From positions 1-64,000 of the forward strand of contig NZ_JAUAMB010000013.1 in the NCBI RefSeq assembly GCF_031010175.1: DNA of 64,000 nt. Direction: 5' to 3'. The stretch is from Halomonas sp. SpR1. Lineage in GTDB: Bacteria; Pseudomonadota; Gammaproteobacteria; Pseudomonadales; Halomonadaceae. The position numbers and the translations under genes were made by a program. The notes under the pieces were generated by a model. The model did no database searches. It worked only from the letters and a program-made list of their open reading frames with translations, and was not told the DNA's origin. This document shows, in pieces, positions 17,690-26,691 of this stretch (position 1 is its first letter; each line of letters begins with the position of its first letter).

Positions 17690-18214
17690 ATGAAACGCAC
17701 GTTGGACTATGTGCTTGGCTCGGCTGTCTTTTTAATATTAGTGATCATCGTCGCCAGTGTAATGTGGCAGGTGTTATCCCGATATGTATTAGGAACACCG
17801 AGCACAAGCACAAGCGAAATCGCACGATTATTGTTTATGTGGTTAGCACTGTTGGGCGGGGCCTATACCTTTGGTCAAGCTCGACACCTCGCCATTGATA
17901 TATTGCCTCTTGCCTTAAACGGCCGCTCACGTCAGTTACTCAACACACTCATATTGTTAATCGTTGCTGGCTTTGCCTTCTTTGTAATGGTGTGGGGCGG
18001 TTGGCAAATGGTCTCCCGAACGCTGGCATCAGGCCAAATAACCCCCACGTTGAGACTCCCCATGGGCTATGTATATGGCCCCATTCCGGTCTCGGGACTG
18101 ATCATCATTTTTTACTGTTTTATCTTTTTAGGACGGGTTTGGCTTAACCCCAAGTCGGAAGGCGGCTTCACTATCGATCCGCAACAAGCACCTGCCTCAC
18201 AAGAGAGAGATTAA
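17690..18214 (+). CDS. dctQ: TRAP transporter small membrane subunit, DctQ family
   Basis: A 174-residue protein with four membrane segments. It has the DctQ pattern: VMWQVLSRYVLGTPSTSTSE around the end of helix 1, then EIARLLFMWLALLGGAYTF and the conserved HLAIDIL after helix 2. It is the small partner of DctM. A long in-frame extension to 17516 would run through the inverted repeat and has no ribosome site; the ATG at 17690 with AGAGG upstream is the sensible start. The dctM start follows after one base. Confidence 0.9.
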   Translation: MKRTLDYVLGSAVFLILVIIVASVMWQVLSRYVLGTPSTSTSEIARLLFMWLALLGGAYTFGQARHLAIDILPLALNGRSRQLLNTLILLIVAGFAFFVMVWGGWQMVSRTLASGQITPTLRLPMGYVYGPIPVSGLIIIFYCFIFLGRVWLNPKSEGGFTIDPQQAPASQERD

Positions 18215-18215
18215 T

Positions 18216-19514
18216 ATGAATATAACAGTCCTGGTGCTTTTTGGGTCGTTCGCGCTTTTAATGGTCTTAGGCATACCCATTGCGTTCGCGATTGGCGTAT
18301 CTGCGACACTCACCTTCCTGTTATTCATGAGCGTTGATCAATCCTTCAGCATTGTTGCCCAGCAAATCGCCTCGGGGCTTGATAGTTTTACGTTAATAGC
18401 CATCCCCTTCTTCATTTTGGCTGGCAACATTATGAATCGAGGTGGTATCGCACTTCGCCTTATCGATTTAGCCAAAGTGCTTGCTGGAAGACTCCCCGGG
18501 TCGCTTGCCCACGTCAATATCATTTCCAATATGCTGTTCGGCGCCTTATCCGGCTCAGCCGTAGCTTCGGCGGCAGCTGTTGGGGGCGTGATGGCGCCCA
18601 TCCAGAAGCGGGAGGGTTATGATCCTGCTTTTTCGACAGCCGTTAACGTCACCTCTTGTCCTACGGGGCTATTGATTCCTCCCAGCACAACACTCATTGT
18701 TTACTCGCTCATTACTGGTGGCACGTCGATAGCAGCGCTTTTCTTGGCAGGTTATATCCCCGGCATCATCATGGGCTTATCCCTAATGGTGGTGGCAGGC
18801 ATCATATCTAAAAGAAAGGGCTACCCCGTCGCGGAGAAACCCTCTCTTGCTGAAGTTAAATTAGCATTACGCCGGGCGATATTGCCTTTAGGCCTTATTG
18901 TTGTGGTGATTGGCGGTATTATTAGTGGCGTATTTACGGCGACTGAAGCCTCGGCGATCGCTGTTGCGTATTCACTTTTACTGTCTTTATGTTGGTACAG
19001 AGAAATAGGTGTAACGGATCTTCCTAAGATCTTTATCGACTCGGTCGTCACAACGTCTATCGTATTATTCTTAATCGGCTGCTCAATTGCCATGTCTCGC
19101 GCCATGGCGTTCGGCGACATACCTTTAACGATCTCTTCTTTTATGATCGGTATTTCCGATAATCCGATCATCATTTTGCTGTGCATTACCGTCGTACTGC
19201 TGGTGATTGGTACTTTTATGGATATGACTCCGGCACTGCTTATCTTCACTCCTATCCTTATGCCAGTGATGCAGGATATCGGTATAGACCCTGTGCACTT
19301 TGGGATAATAATGACGATCAATCTCTGCGTCGGTATTTGTACCCCGCCAGTGGGCTCAGCACTTTTTGTTGGCTGCTCCATCAGTGGCGTGAGTATTAGT
19401 CAAGTGATGAAACCAATTCTGCCATTTTATTTAGCCTTGATAGCCATTGTTCTACTGGTGACCTTCGTTCCACAAATCAGCTTATTTTTGCCCCAGCTTA
19501 TTTTAGGTTATTAA
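18216..19514 (+). CDS. dctM: TRAP transporter large membrane subunit, DctM family
   Basis: A 432-residue protein with about twelve membrane segments, the ion-coupled transport subunit of the TRAP system. It shows FFILAGNIMNRGGIALRLI, the conserved GSAVASAAAVGGVMAPI block, PTGLLIPPSTTLIVYSL and the second-half equivalents TFMDMTPALLIFTPILMPV and NLCVGICTPPVGSALFVG. The start overlaps the dctQ ending region (one base apart), so synthesis is coupled. The partner receptor dctP is in the divergent operon, an arrangement that is less common than dctPQM in one unit. Confidence 0.95.
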   Translation: MNITVLVLFGSFALLMVLGIPIAFAIGVSATLTFLLFMSVDQSFSIVAQQIASGLDSFTLIAIPFFILAGNIMNRGGIALRLIDLAKVLAGRLPGSLAHVNIISNMLFGALSGSAVASAAAVGGVMAPIQKREGYDPAFSTAVNVTSCPTGLLIPPSTTLIVYSLITGGTSIAALFLAGYIPGIIMGLSLMVVAGIISKRKGYPVAEKPSLAEVKLALRRAILPLGLIVVVIGGIISGVFTATEASAIAVAYSLLLSLCWYREIGVTDLPKIFIDSVVTTSIVLFLIGCSIAMSRAMAFGDIPLTISSFMIGISDNPIIILLCITVVLLVIGTFMDMTPALLIFTPILMPVMQDIGIDPVHFGIIMTINLCVGICTPPVGSALFVGCSISGVSISQVMKPILPFYLALIAIVLLVTFVPQISLFLPQLILGY

Positions 19515-19546
19515 CGAGTTGGTTCCAGGTGATGACCACCGTTAAA

Positions 19547-19560
19547 TCCTGAATTCAGGA
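19547..19560. promoter_or_regulatory. 14-bp perfect palindrome in the GH31 leader
   Basis: TCCTGAATTCAGGA lies between dctM and the GH31 gene, 15 bases before the ATG and next to the ribosome site (AAAGGA). It may be an operator or a small RNA hairpin that tunes translation of the GH31 gene; chance occurrence cannot be excluded. Confidence 0.4.
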
Positions 19561-19575
19561 ATCAAAGGATAAACA

Positions 19576-21966
19576 ATGAAAACCTTAAAAAACTGGCGCC
19601 TGGAGCACCACGACGACACGACCGTGCACCTGAGAGTGGGCGATAGGCATATTATCCGCATCAACATTCTAGAGAATGCATTGTTCCGCGTACGCCTCCT
19701 AAAGGAAGGCGTATGGCGTCTTAACCGCTCATGGACAGTAAACCCGGACGGCAACACCTTACCAAAGGGCCGATCACGTGATTCGGTGATGGGGTTCAGT
19801 TGTCCCCAGTATAAGCTTGGGTGGTCGGATGGCCAGCTGCAGATCGAGACCAGTGCCTTACGGCTCACCGTCTCTCAGCCGTTGCATTTTAGGTGGGAAG
19901 CCTACGTGAATGAGGGCTGGAGGTATTTAGCTGAAGACAGACCCACGGGCGCTTATATGCTGGGCGTTAAGAACCATGCCCACGCCCACTTTTTACGTCG
20001 GCACCCCGATGAGCGGGTTTATGGCTTGGGCGAAAAGGCTGGGCTGCTGGAGCGGACGGGGCGGCGTTTCGAAATGCGCAGCTTGGATGCCATGGGGTAT
20101 GACGCAGAGCGCACCGACCCGCTGTATAAACACCTGCCTTTCACCATTACCCAAACCGCGTCCACCGGTAGTTTTAGTATCTTCTACGACACATTGAACA
20201 CTTGTGTGTTGAACATAGGGCAGGAGCTTGATAACTACCACGCCCCTTATCGTTCCTTTACGGCCGATGATGGCGACCTGGATTACTATTTCCGCTGGTC
20301 GCCACAGCTTCTAAACCTGGTGAAGAGCCAGCTTGCGTTAACCGGGGGGATGGCATTTCCGCCGCGCTGGTCGCTGGGCTATTCCGGGTCAACTATGGCC
20401 TATACGGATGCACCCAACGCTCAGGATCAGCTCATTGGCTTTTTGCGCAAACTGGAGAACGAGGCGATCCCCTGCGACAGCTTTCATCTTTCTTCGGGTT
20501 ACACCTCCATTGCAGATAAGCGTTATGTGTTTCATTGGAATAACGACAAGGTGCCTGAACCCACCGCATTGACGAAATCATTTAATGATGCCGGCGTTCG
20601 ATTAATCGCCAATATCAAACCCTGCTTGTTAAAGAATCACCCGCGTTACCAGGAAGCAGCGCAACATAAACTATTTATCCAAGACAGTGAATCTGACCAG
20701 CCGGAGCTTTCAAGCTTCTGGGACGATGAAGGCTCTCACCTAGACTTCACCAATCCCGATACGCTCAGCTGGTGGAAAGAGAACGTCACTCAGCAACTGC
20801 TTAACCTCGGCATTACGTCGACCTGGAATGATAACAACGAATTTGAAGTGTGGGATCATGGCGCTCGCTGCGTTGGCTTTGGTGAAGCGATCGAGGTAGG
20901 ACTGATCCGGCCTTTGCACTCGCTGTTGATGGTTCATGCCTCTTGGGAAGCACAGTCTCAACACACGCCCCAGCAGCGCCCCTACGTTGTGACGCGATCA
21001 GGCTGTGCGGGCCTGCAGCAGTTCGCCCAGACCTGGACTGGGGACAACAAAACTTGTTGGGAGAGCCTGCGTTGGAATATCCGTATGGGGCTGGGGTTGT
21101 CGCTTTCGGGCATCTACAACATTGGCCACGATGTCGGCGGGTTCGCAGGCCCCCAGCCTGAACCAGAGCTTTTACTCCGCTGGGTTCAGAACGGCGTATT
21201 TCATCCTCGGTTCTCCATTCACAGCTGGAACAACGATGGCTCTGTGACTGAGCCTTGGACGCACCCCAGCGTTGCAGACGGCATTCGTACAGCTATCCAA
21301 TTCCGCTACCGCTTGTTGCCTTATTTTTATACCTGCCTTTGGCAGGCGGTAAACCACCACGAACCCATGCTGCGCCCCACCTTTCTCGATCATGAACATG
21401 ACGCCCAAACTTATGCAGACACCGACGATTTTCTGCTAGGCCGAGATTTACTCGTGGCGTCTGTGGTTGAGCAAGGTGCGGATAAGCGACGCGTCTATCT
21501 GCCCGACAACCAGACAGGCTGGTGGGACTATTGGACTGGTCAACTGCATGCTCCTGGAACCTGGTTCGAGAAGCCGGTTTCATTGGCTGATATGCCGCTG
21601 TTTGTTAAGGCTGGATCAATACTGCCGCTTGCTAATGAAGCCATGAAAGCAACGCCGGAGGCGCAAGTTGGCCGAACCTTGGCACTATTTCCCATGTCAG
21701 GGGCGTTTTCCTGCACCTCGCTTATTTATGACGATGACGGCGAGAGCAAAGATGGTCCGCACTGTGTTACCTCTCTGCTGCTTAGCGGCGATGAGCATGG
21801 CTTGGAACTGCACATCAGCCATGCTGGCGATATGCCTTTCCCGTTTTCACAGCTCAACATTGTGCTGCCCGCAGGTGAAAACCGCCCCTTGAGCTATGGC
21901 GGCCAAATCATCGAGCGGGGTGGTTTCATCACCATGCACAATCATGATGAGAAGGATGCTTTATGA
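19576..21966 (+). CDS. Glycoside hydrolase family 31 enzyme (alpha-glucosidase/alpha-xylosidase type)
   Basis: A 796-residue GH31 protein: an N-terminal beta-sandwich, a barrel starting near WSLGYSGSTMAYTDAP (about 265), the nucleophile region TWNDNNEFEVW (Asp near 419), the acid/base region QTWTGDNKTCWESL (Asp near 490), then GHDVGGFAG and the C-terminal sheets. The usual WxDMNE motif reads WNDNNE here. GH31 enzymes are retaining alpha-glycosidases; the precise sugar cannot be fixed from the sequence. There is no signal peptide. The stop overlaps the uxaC start (ATGA). In this operon it probably removes an alpha-linked sugar from an imported, glucuronate-containing oligosaccharide; that is inference. 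Confidence 0.85.
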   Translation: MKTLKNWRLEHHDDTTVHLRVGDRHIIRINILENALFRVRLLKEGVWRLNRSWTVNPDGNTLPKGRSRDSVMGFSCPQYKLGWSDGQLQIETSALRLTVSQPLHFRWEAYVNEGWRYLAEDRPTGAYMLGVKNHAHAHFLRRHPDERVYGLGEKAGLLERTGRRFEMRSLDAMGYDAERTDPLYKHLPFTITQTASTGSFSIFYDTLNTCVLNIGQELDNYHAPYRSFTADDGDLDYYFRWSPQLLNLVKSQLALTGGMAFPPRWSLGYSGSTMAYTDAPNAQDQLIGFLRKLENEAIPCDSFHLSSGYTSIADKRYVFHWNNDKVPEPTALTKSFNDAGVRLIANIKPCLLKNHPRYQEAAQHKLFIQDSESDQPELSSFWDDEGSHLDFTNPDTLSWWKENVTQQLLNLGITSTWNDNNEFEVWDHGARCVGFGEAIEVGLIRPLHSLLMVHASWEAQSQHTPQQRPYVVTRSGCAGLQQFAQTWTGDNKTCWESLRWNIRMGLGLSLSGIYNIGHDVGGFAGPQPEPELLLRWVQNGVFHPRFSIHSWNNDGSVTEPWTHPSVADGIRTAIQFRYRLLPYFYTCLWQAVNHHEPMLRPTFLDHEHDAQTYADTDDFLLGRDLLVASVVEQGADKRRVYLPDNQTGWWDYWTGQLHAPGTWFEKPVSLADMPLFVKAGSILPLANEAMKATPEAQVGRTLALFPMSGAFSCTSLIYDDDGESKDGPHCVTSLLLSGDEHGLELHISHAGDMPFPFSQLNIVLPAGENRPLSYGGQIIERGGFITMHNHDEKDAL

Positions 21967-23372
21967 GTACTTTCCTACATGCTGATTTCTTGCTGGATAC
22001 AGAGACAGCACGCCGCCTCTACCATGATGTGGCAGCGGACTTACCTATTATTGACTACCACAACCATCTGCCACCCGAAGAGGTGGCTAACAATCGCCGT
22101 TGGGACAACCTAGGCGATCTATGGCTGAGCCATGACCACTACAAATGGCGCGTGATGCGCTGGGCAGGCGTTCCTGAATCTCACATTACCGGCAGTGCAA
22201 CAGACAAAGAGAAGTTTCAGGCGTTTGCCGAGATTCTCCCTAAAACGATTGGCAACCCTATGCACCACTGGAGCCATCTCGAACTGTGGCGCTACTTTGG
22301 TGATGAGGGCAAGCTTATCAACGGCGATAGCGCAGAAGATATCTGGCAAACCACCCAAGCAAAGCTGAGCCAGCCTGATTTTCACGCCCAGGGTTTGTTG
22401 AAAAAGATGAAGGTCGAACTCATTGGCACCACCGATGATCCCCTCGACAGCCTTGAGCACCACCAAGCCTTTGCTGCCTCGCCGCACAGAGGCGGGCTTT
22501 CAATGGTGCCTACCTTTCGCCCGGATCGCGCGCTGGCCATCGAAGGCGCAGGGTTCAGTGCCTATATTGAAAAACTGGAGAGCCTAACCGGACAGCCCAT
22601 CAACACCTTCGAGCATCTGGTCAGCGCACTTACGGATCGTTTGGCGTACTTCATTGCCAACGGTTGCCGTGCCGCCGATCACGGTATCGGACAGCTAGGG
22701 CAAGCTGATGAACTAAGCAGTAGTCAACTTGATGCCATTCTGGAGAAAGGCCGCCAGGGCAAAGCCTTAACGCCAAACGAAGCAGAGAGCTTCCGTATGG
22801 CCGTCTTGGTAGAGCTGGGCCGTGCGTACGCGCGGGCAGACCTTGTGATGCAATTGCACATAGGGCCGCTGCGCAATAACAGTACGCAAATATTCCGCGC
22901 AGCTGGCAGCGACTCAGGGGCTGATTCCATTCAGGATAAGCCCATCGCCGAGCCGTTAAACAAATTACTGGATCGAATGGATAGCACCTATGAGCTGCCG
23001 CGCACCATTCTCTATGCGCTGGATCCCAGTAAAAACCCCATCATCGTCACCACGGCGGGTAACTTTCAAGGCGGTGGCATTGCAGGCAAAGTTCAGGCAG
23101 GTACTGCATGGTGGTTCAATGACCAGCTTGACGGCATGGAAAACCAGATGAACCAACTGGCTCAGATGGGGTTACTGTCCACATTCACCGGCATGTTAAC
23201 GGACAGTCGATCCTTTTTATCCTTTCCCCGGCATGAGTATTTCAGAAGGCTGCTTTGCCGCATCGTCGGGCGTTGGGTTTCTGAGGGACTGGCACCCAAT
23301 GATGACAAACTGCTTGATAGGATCATTGCGGATATCTGTTACCACAACGCACGCCGCTGGTTCATGGAGTAA
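21963..23372 (+). CDS. uxaC: Glucuronate isomerase
   Basis: A 469-residue enzyme of the UxaC family (amidohydrolase-like barrel) that converts D-glucuronate to D-fructuronate, and usually galacturonate to tagaturonate. The metal site motif is IIDYHNHLPPEEVANNR near residues 30-46, followed by DLWLSHDHYKWRVMRW; further family blocks are GTTDDPLDSLEHH, MQLHIGPLRNNS and TDSRSFLSFPRHEYFRRLLC. Length is standard. The start overlaps the GH31 stop by four bases. It supplies the step between UidA and the missing UxuB, ahead of UxuA. Confidence 0.95.
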   Translation: MSTFLHADFLLDTETARRLYHDVAADLPIIDYHNHLPPEEVANNRRWDNLGDLWLSHDHYKWRVMRWAGVPESHITGSATDKEKFQAFAEILPKTIGNPMHHWSHLELWRYFGDEGKLINGDSAEDIWQTTQAKLSQPDFHAQGLLKKMKVELIGTTDDPLDSLEHHQAFAASPHRGGLSMVPTFRPDRALAIEGAGFSAYIEKLESLTGQPINTFEHLVSALTDRLAYFIANGCRAADHGIGQLGQADELSSSQLDAILEKGRQGKALTPNEAESFRMAVLVELGRAYARADLVMQLHIGPLRNNSTQIFRAAGSDSGADSIQDKPIAEPLNKLLDRMDSTYELPRTILYALDPSKNPIIVTTAGNFQGGGIAGKVQAGTAWWFNDQLDGMENQMNQLAQMGLLSTFTGMLTDSRSFLSFPRHEYFRRLLCRIVGRWVSEGLAPNDDKLLDRIIADICYHNARRWFME

Positions 23373-23383
23373 AGGACTAAACA

Positions 23384-23440
23384 GATGCGTGTATAGATAC
23401 GACCATCGCGGTAATAGAGAGCTATTTCAGCCGGTATTAA
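23384..23440 (+). pseudogene. Relic of an ltaE 3' end (last 18 codons and stop)
   Basis: Reading GAT at 23384 to TAA at 23438-23440 gives DACIDTTIAVIESYFSRY then stop, against [18 protein letters not shown] then stop at the end of the intact ltaE (12547-12603). That is 12 of 18 residues and about 40 of 57 bases identical, with several third-position differences, so it diverged as coding sequence. There is no upstream part of the gene: uxaC ends 12 bases before. The relic overlaps the last codons of the convergent LysE-type gene. It marks the right junction of the glucuronide island. Confidence 0.7.
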
Positions 23441-24032
23441 AAGCGAGATGCACGGCGATGCCAGCCATCATCAAGCCAATCAGGCCATCGATAATGCGCC
23501 ACGCGATAGGCTTCGAGAGCCAGGGCGAAAGCGCGGCACCGCCCCAGGCCAGCAGGCTAAACCACAGTATGGAAGCCGTAGATGCCCCCGCCACAAACAC
23601 ACCGGCGCTTTCCTGCTGAGCGCCAATGGCGGGTATCAGCAGCAGCGTATCCAGGTAAACCTGGGGGTTAAGCACAGTGACAGCAAGAGTGGCGAAAATC
23701 ACTTTGGTTAAGCTGCGCGATTTGCCCGCTCCGGCACGTAGCCCCTGCCGCCCGCTAAAAGCTCTAAACAACGCCTGGGCCGCCAGCCAGCTTAAAAACG
23801 CCACGCCCACCCAGCGCATGACTTCCATAGCGCTGGGCATCGTCAGCAGAAAAGCGCTCACCCCAAACATGCCTGCCGTGAGCAGAATAATATCCGCGCT
23901 TATACACAGCCCCGCCGACCACCAGTGGTACTCACGACGAATAGCCAGCCCAAGGATGTAGGCGTTTTGCGCCCCAATCGCCATGATAATGCCGCCGCTC
24001 ACCACCAGCCCGGTGATATAACTTTCCCACAT
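23427..24032 (-). CDS. LysE/ArgO-family amino acid exporter
   Basis: A 201-residue membrane protein with about six helices. The N-terminal block GGIIMAIGAQNAYILGLAIRR is the signature of the LysE/ArgO branch, and VTVLNPQVYLDTLLLIPAIG after the third helix is the second conserved motif. These carriers export lysine, arginine or related basic amino acids. GGGAG lies nine bases before the ATG. It stands alone; the 180-base region upstream (24033-24215) shows a weak CTAAT/ATTAG hairpin but no recognisable regulator site. The last codons overlap the ltaE relic on the other strand. Confidence 0.9.
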   Translation of the reverse strand: MWESYITGLVVSGGIIMAIGAQNAYILGLAIRREYHWWSAGLCISADIILLTAGMFGVSAFLLTMPSAMEVMRWVGVAFLSWLAAQALFRAFSGRQGLRAGAGKSRSLTKVIFATLAVTVLNPQVYLDTLLLIPAIGAQQESAGVFVAGASTASILWFSLLAWGGAALSPWLSKPIAWRIIDGLIGLMMAGIAVHLAFNTG

Positions 24033-24215
24033 TGCCCAGCTCCCAGTGTCAGAATATGCGTCGCGTTGATCAAACTGACACTAAGGTAACGGGGAGCACT
24101 GATAACTAAAAATCATCCTGCTAATGGGGTATTAGTTTTTCTTATGTAATAAAAATGTCTATAGCCAGCCAGAACCAGCCTCGGCTCGGCTGATTGAGGG
24201 TTAGCCATTTCGCTT

Positions 24216-25874
24216 TCACCCATTCACCCTCGCCACCGCATCGCGGCTGGCCGCTTCACGCTGTTCGCCGGTAAGTTCGACCAACTGACCCTGGCGCATT
24301 TCCAGCAGGCGGTCGGCCTGGTCGAAGTAGTGGTCGTCGTGGCTAATCACTACCAGCGTTTTGCCTAGCGCCCTTAGCTGCGGTATCAGCTCACGGTAGA
24401 ACACCCGCCGGAACTGGGGATCCTGGTCGGCGGCCCACTCGTCTAGCAACAGCAGATCGCGCTGCTCAGCCACCGCCAGCAGCATCGCCAGGCGCTTGCG
24501 CTGGCCCTGAGAGAGGTTAATGTTGGTGATGCGATCACCGTCGAAGTCGAGCTTACTCTGCATGCCCAGTGCCGCCAGCCACTCTTCCATCAGCACCGGG
24601 TCGGGTGACTCGCCCGCGGGGCCCATCAAACGGTCAAATAGATGCAGGTCGGTATAAATCGCCGAGAAGTGTTGGCGATAGCGTGTCCAGTCCTCTTCCC
24701 GCAGCGGCATGCCATCGACCCGTACGCAGCCGCTTTGCGGTTGATAGAGCCCGGTTAGAAGCCTCGCCAGGGTCGATTTACCACTGCCGTTGCCACCAAT
24801 CAGAAACACCACCTCGCCGCGCTGTAAGGTCAGATCGATAGGGCCGATAGCAAAGCCCGGCCGGGACTCCTCATCCGGGTAGCGATAGCTGACCTGCTCC
24901 AGGGTAAGCGTCTGCCAGTTGTGGCGCAGCGCAGAGTGACCGAATGCCTCACGATGCTCGGCCAGGTCTAAACTGCTGATTTTTTCGAACGCCACCCGGG
25001 CATTAATCAGCGTCGGAAAGGCGCCAATGGCCTGCATCAGCGGCCCACGTAGAAACAGTAGCGTGAGTGAGAACGTCGTGGCTACCTGCACCGATGCCCA
25101 GCCCAGGCCGTTGGCCAAAAAGAACGCTAGGCCAATCGCCCCCAGCATCATGATGTTGAACCAGTTCACCGCGCTCAGATGATAGGTATCGCCAAGAATA
25201 AAATGGCGCCGACAATCCTTTGCGTTCGGGGTGTAGACATCGCGATACAACCATTCGGCACGGTCGCGATTGAGCGCCAACTCTTTGCGCCCCTCGATCA
25301 CCGACTGGTAATCCGCGTAGAGACGATCCTGTATTTCGCGCAGTTTGGCCATATGCCCATAGACCCGGGCCACCAAGCGTATACCAATTAAAATAGTCAC
25401 GATCACCCAGAGCGCGGTGACGCCCAGCATGGCAGGCGAAAGCCACGCCAGGTAGAGCGTGGCGCCTACCGTCAGCACCCCACCCTGTACCAGTTCCGGC
25501 AAGCGTATAAACGCAACAGTCACTGAACTCACATCGGTGGAGAGGCTCGCCAACAGGCGCGCACTGCCAATCTGTTCGGCGCGTTCGATATTGGTATCCA
25601 GAATTCGCTTGATCAACTGCCCCCGCAGCCGGTAAACGAAATGGTGGCCCAGCGTGGTCAGCGCCAACTGTGATGTCAGGGTAATAACCAGTAACAGCGC
25701 TATCAGTCCCAGGAACTCTGGCAGGATGCGCCAGGGGTCGGTGAAGGTACCCAGCAGCCGTTGATTGATATAGGCGATGACACCAATGCCCAGCCCGGCG
25801 CTTGCCAGGCTAAGCAGCACCACGGCCACAAACGGCCAGCGGTAATCACGCCATACAATCCTCAACAGTTCCAT
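24216..25874 (-). CDS. PvdE/SyrD-type cyclic-peptide ABC exporter (fused permease-ATPase), copy 1
   Basis: A 552-residue half-transporter: six membrane helices (about residues 1-300), then an ATPase with Walker [10 protein letters not shown] (near 355), signature NLSQGQRKR (near 460), Walker [18 protein letters not shown] and switch histidine VVISHDD. The DEWAADQDP form of Walker B is characteristic of the PvdE family that moves siderophore precursors or lipopeptides across the inner membrane. It follows fhuF by 28 bases in the fhuB-fhuF operon. AAAGGAG precedes the ATG. A second transporter of the same family lies at 32632-34278. Confidence 0.9.
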   Translation of the reverse strand: MELLRIVWRDYRWPFVAVVLLSLASAGLGIGVIAYINQRLLGTFTDPWRILPEFLGLIALLLVITLTSQLALTTLGHHFVYRLRGQLIKRILDTNIERAEQIGSARLLASLSTDVSSVTVAFIRLPELVQGGVLTVGATLYLAWLSPAMLGVTALWVIVTILIGIRLVARVYGHMAKLREIQDRLYADYQSVIEGRKELALNRDRAEWLYRDVYTPNAKDCRRHFILGDTYHLSAVNWFNIMMLGAIGLAFFLANGLGWASVQVATTFSLTLLFLRGPLMQAIGAFPTLINARVAFEKISSLDLAEHREAFGHSALRHNWQTLTLEQVSYRYPDEESRPGFAIGPIDLTLQRGEVVFLIGGNGSGKSTLARLLTGLYQPQSGCVRVDGMPLREEDWTRYRQHFSAIYTDLHLFDRLMGPAGESPDPVLMEEWLAALGMQSKLDFDGDRITNINLSQGQRKRLAMLLAVAEQRDLLLLDEWAADQDPQFRRVFYRELIPQLRALGKTLVVISHDDHYFDQADRLLEMRQGQLVELTGEQREAASRDAVARVNG

Positions 25875-25902
25875 GACAAGGCTCCTTTGGCGATTCGAAA
25901 GA

Positions 25903-26691
25903 TTAGCGCCGACGCCTGGCCGGCTTATTTTCAGGTTTTAGCGGGCAGCCGCCGCAAAGCGGCTCGCCGGGTAGCCGGTATTTAATGCAGCACAGACGCC
26001 GCACACGAGCAGGCGTTTCCCCGCCCAATTCCAGATAGCGCACTGGCTGGTAGAGCGGGTTGCGCCGCCCATCGGGGAGCGTCTTGGTATCGAGGTAATC
26101 CAGCAGCGGGTCACCCGCGCCGCTGAATTCCGGAAGCCGCGAGCAGGTCTTCCCCACGAACTCCACGTAGTGGCCAAGGTTGCTCCAGAACACCTTGGCC
26201 GAGAGACCGGAGACCGCGGCCAGCACTTCAATGAGTGGCGCACAGTGATCGTCAAATAGCGTACTAAAGCGCGCCTGGGGCGCTTTAGAGGAGAGCGGGA
26301 AGCCGCCGTGTGGCAACCAGATACGCCCGGTCTGTCCTTTATCGCCAAACGCCAGCCGTAGTTCGTTTATACCCACCGGCAACGCGTAACCGAGGAGCAG
26401 ATTGGCCACCAGCGTCGGGATCGAGACACTGCTGAAATGATACTTCGACCAGATTGAAGCGACGGCTTTGCGGTCGGCATCTTCACCGTGGCTGCGGCCG
26501 TAGCGCGCCAGTTGCTCACTTAAGAAGTCTCGATCTAGCAACGCAGAGACTGCCAGCGTCGGTTCATCAGGCTGACCAAACGCTGGGGCTTTCAGGTTGT
26601 CCAGCGGTGGCTGGCGGTAGAGCGCTAACAGCGCCTCCGCAGGATCCACCGTTGCTGAAAGCTCCCTAGTTTTGATCGCCACGTTACTCAT
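25903..26691 (-). CDS. fhuF: Ferric-siderophore reductase, FhuF family
   Basis: A 262-residue protein ending with the FhuF [2Fe-2S] motif C234-C235-x10-C246-x2-C249 ([20 protein letters not shown]). FhuF reduces ferric hydroxamate siderophores in the cytoplasm so that iron is released. The start at 26691 overlaps the permease stop by four bases (ATGA), so the two are coupled; six upstream codons in the same frame have no ribosome site. A very basic tail (PARRRR) follows the cluster. Hydroxamate specificity agrees with the ornithine hydroxylase and acyltransferase of this locus. Confidence 0.9.
   Translation of the reverse strand: MSNVAIKTRELSATVDPAEALLALYRQPPLDNLKAPAFGQPDEPTLAVSALLDRDFLSEQLARYGRSHGEDADRKAVASIWSKYHFSSVSIPTLVANLLLGYALPVGINELRLAFGDKGQTGRIWLPHGGFPLSSKAPQARFSTLFDDHCAPLIEVLAAVSGLSAKVFWSNLGHYVEFVGKTCSRLPEFSGAGDPLLDYLDTKTLPDGRRNPLYQPVRYLELGGETPARVRRLCCIKYRLPGEPLCGGCPLKPENKPARRRR

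Noticed and set aside
23384..23440. Chance similarity between the uxaC downstream region and ltaE
   Set aside because: Not accepted as chance: 12 of 18 residues match in frame, with the stop codon aligned and several silent differences; kept as a relic with moderate confidence.
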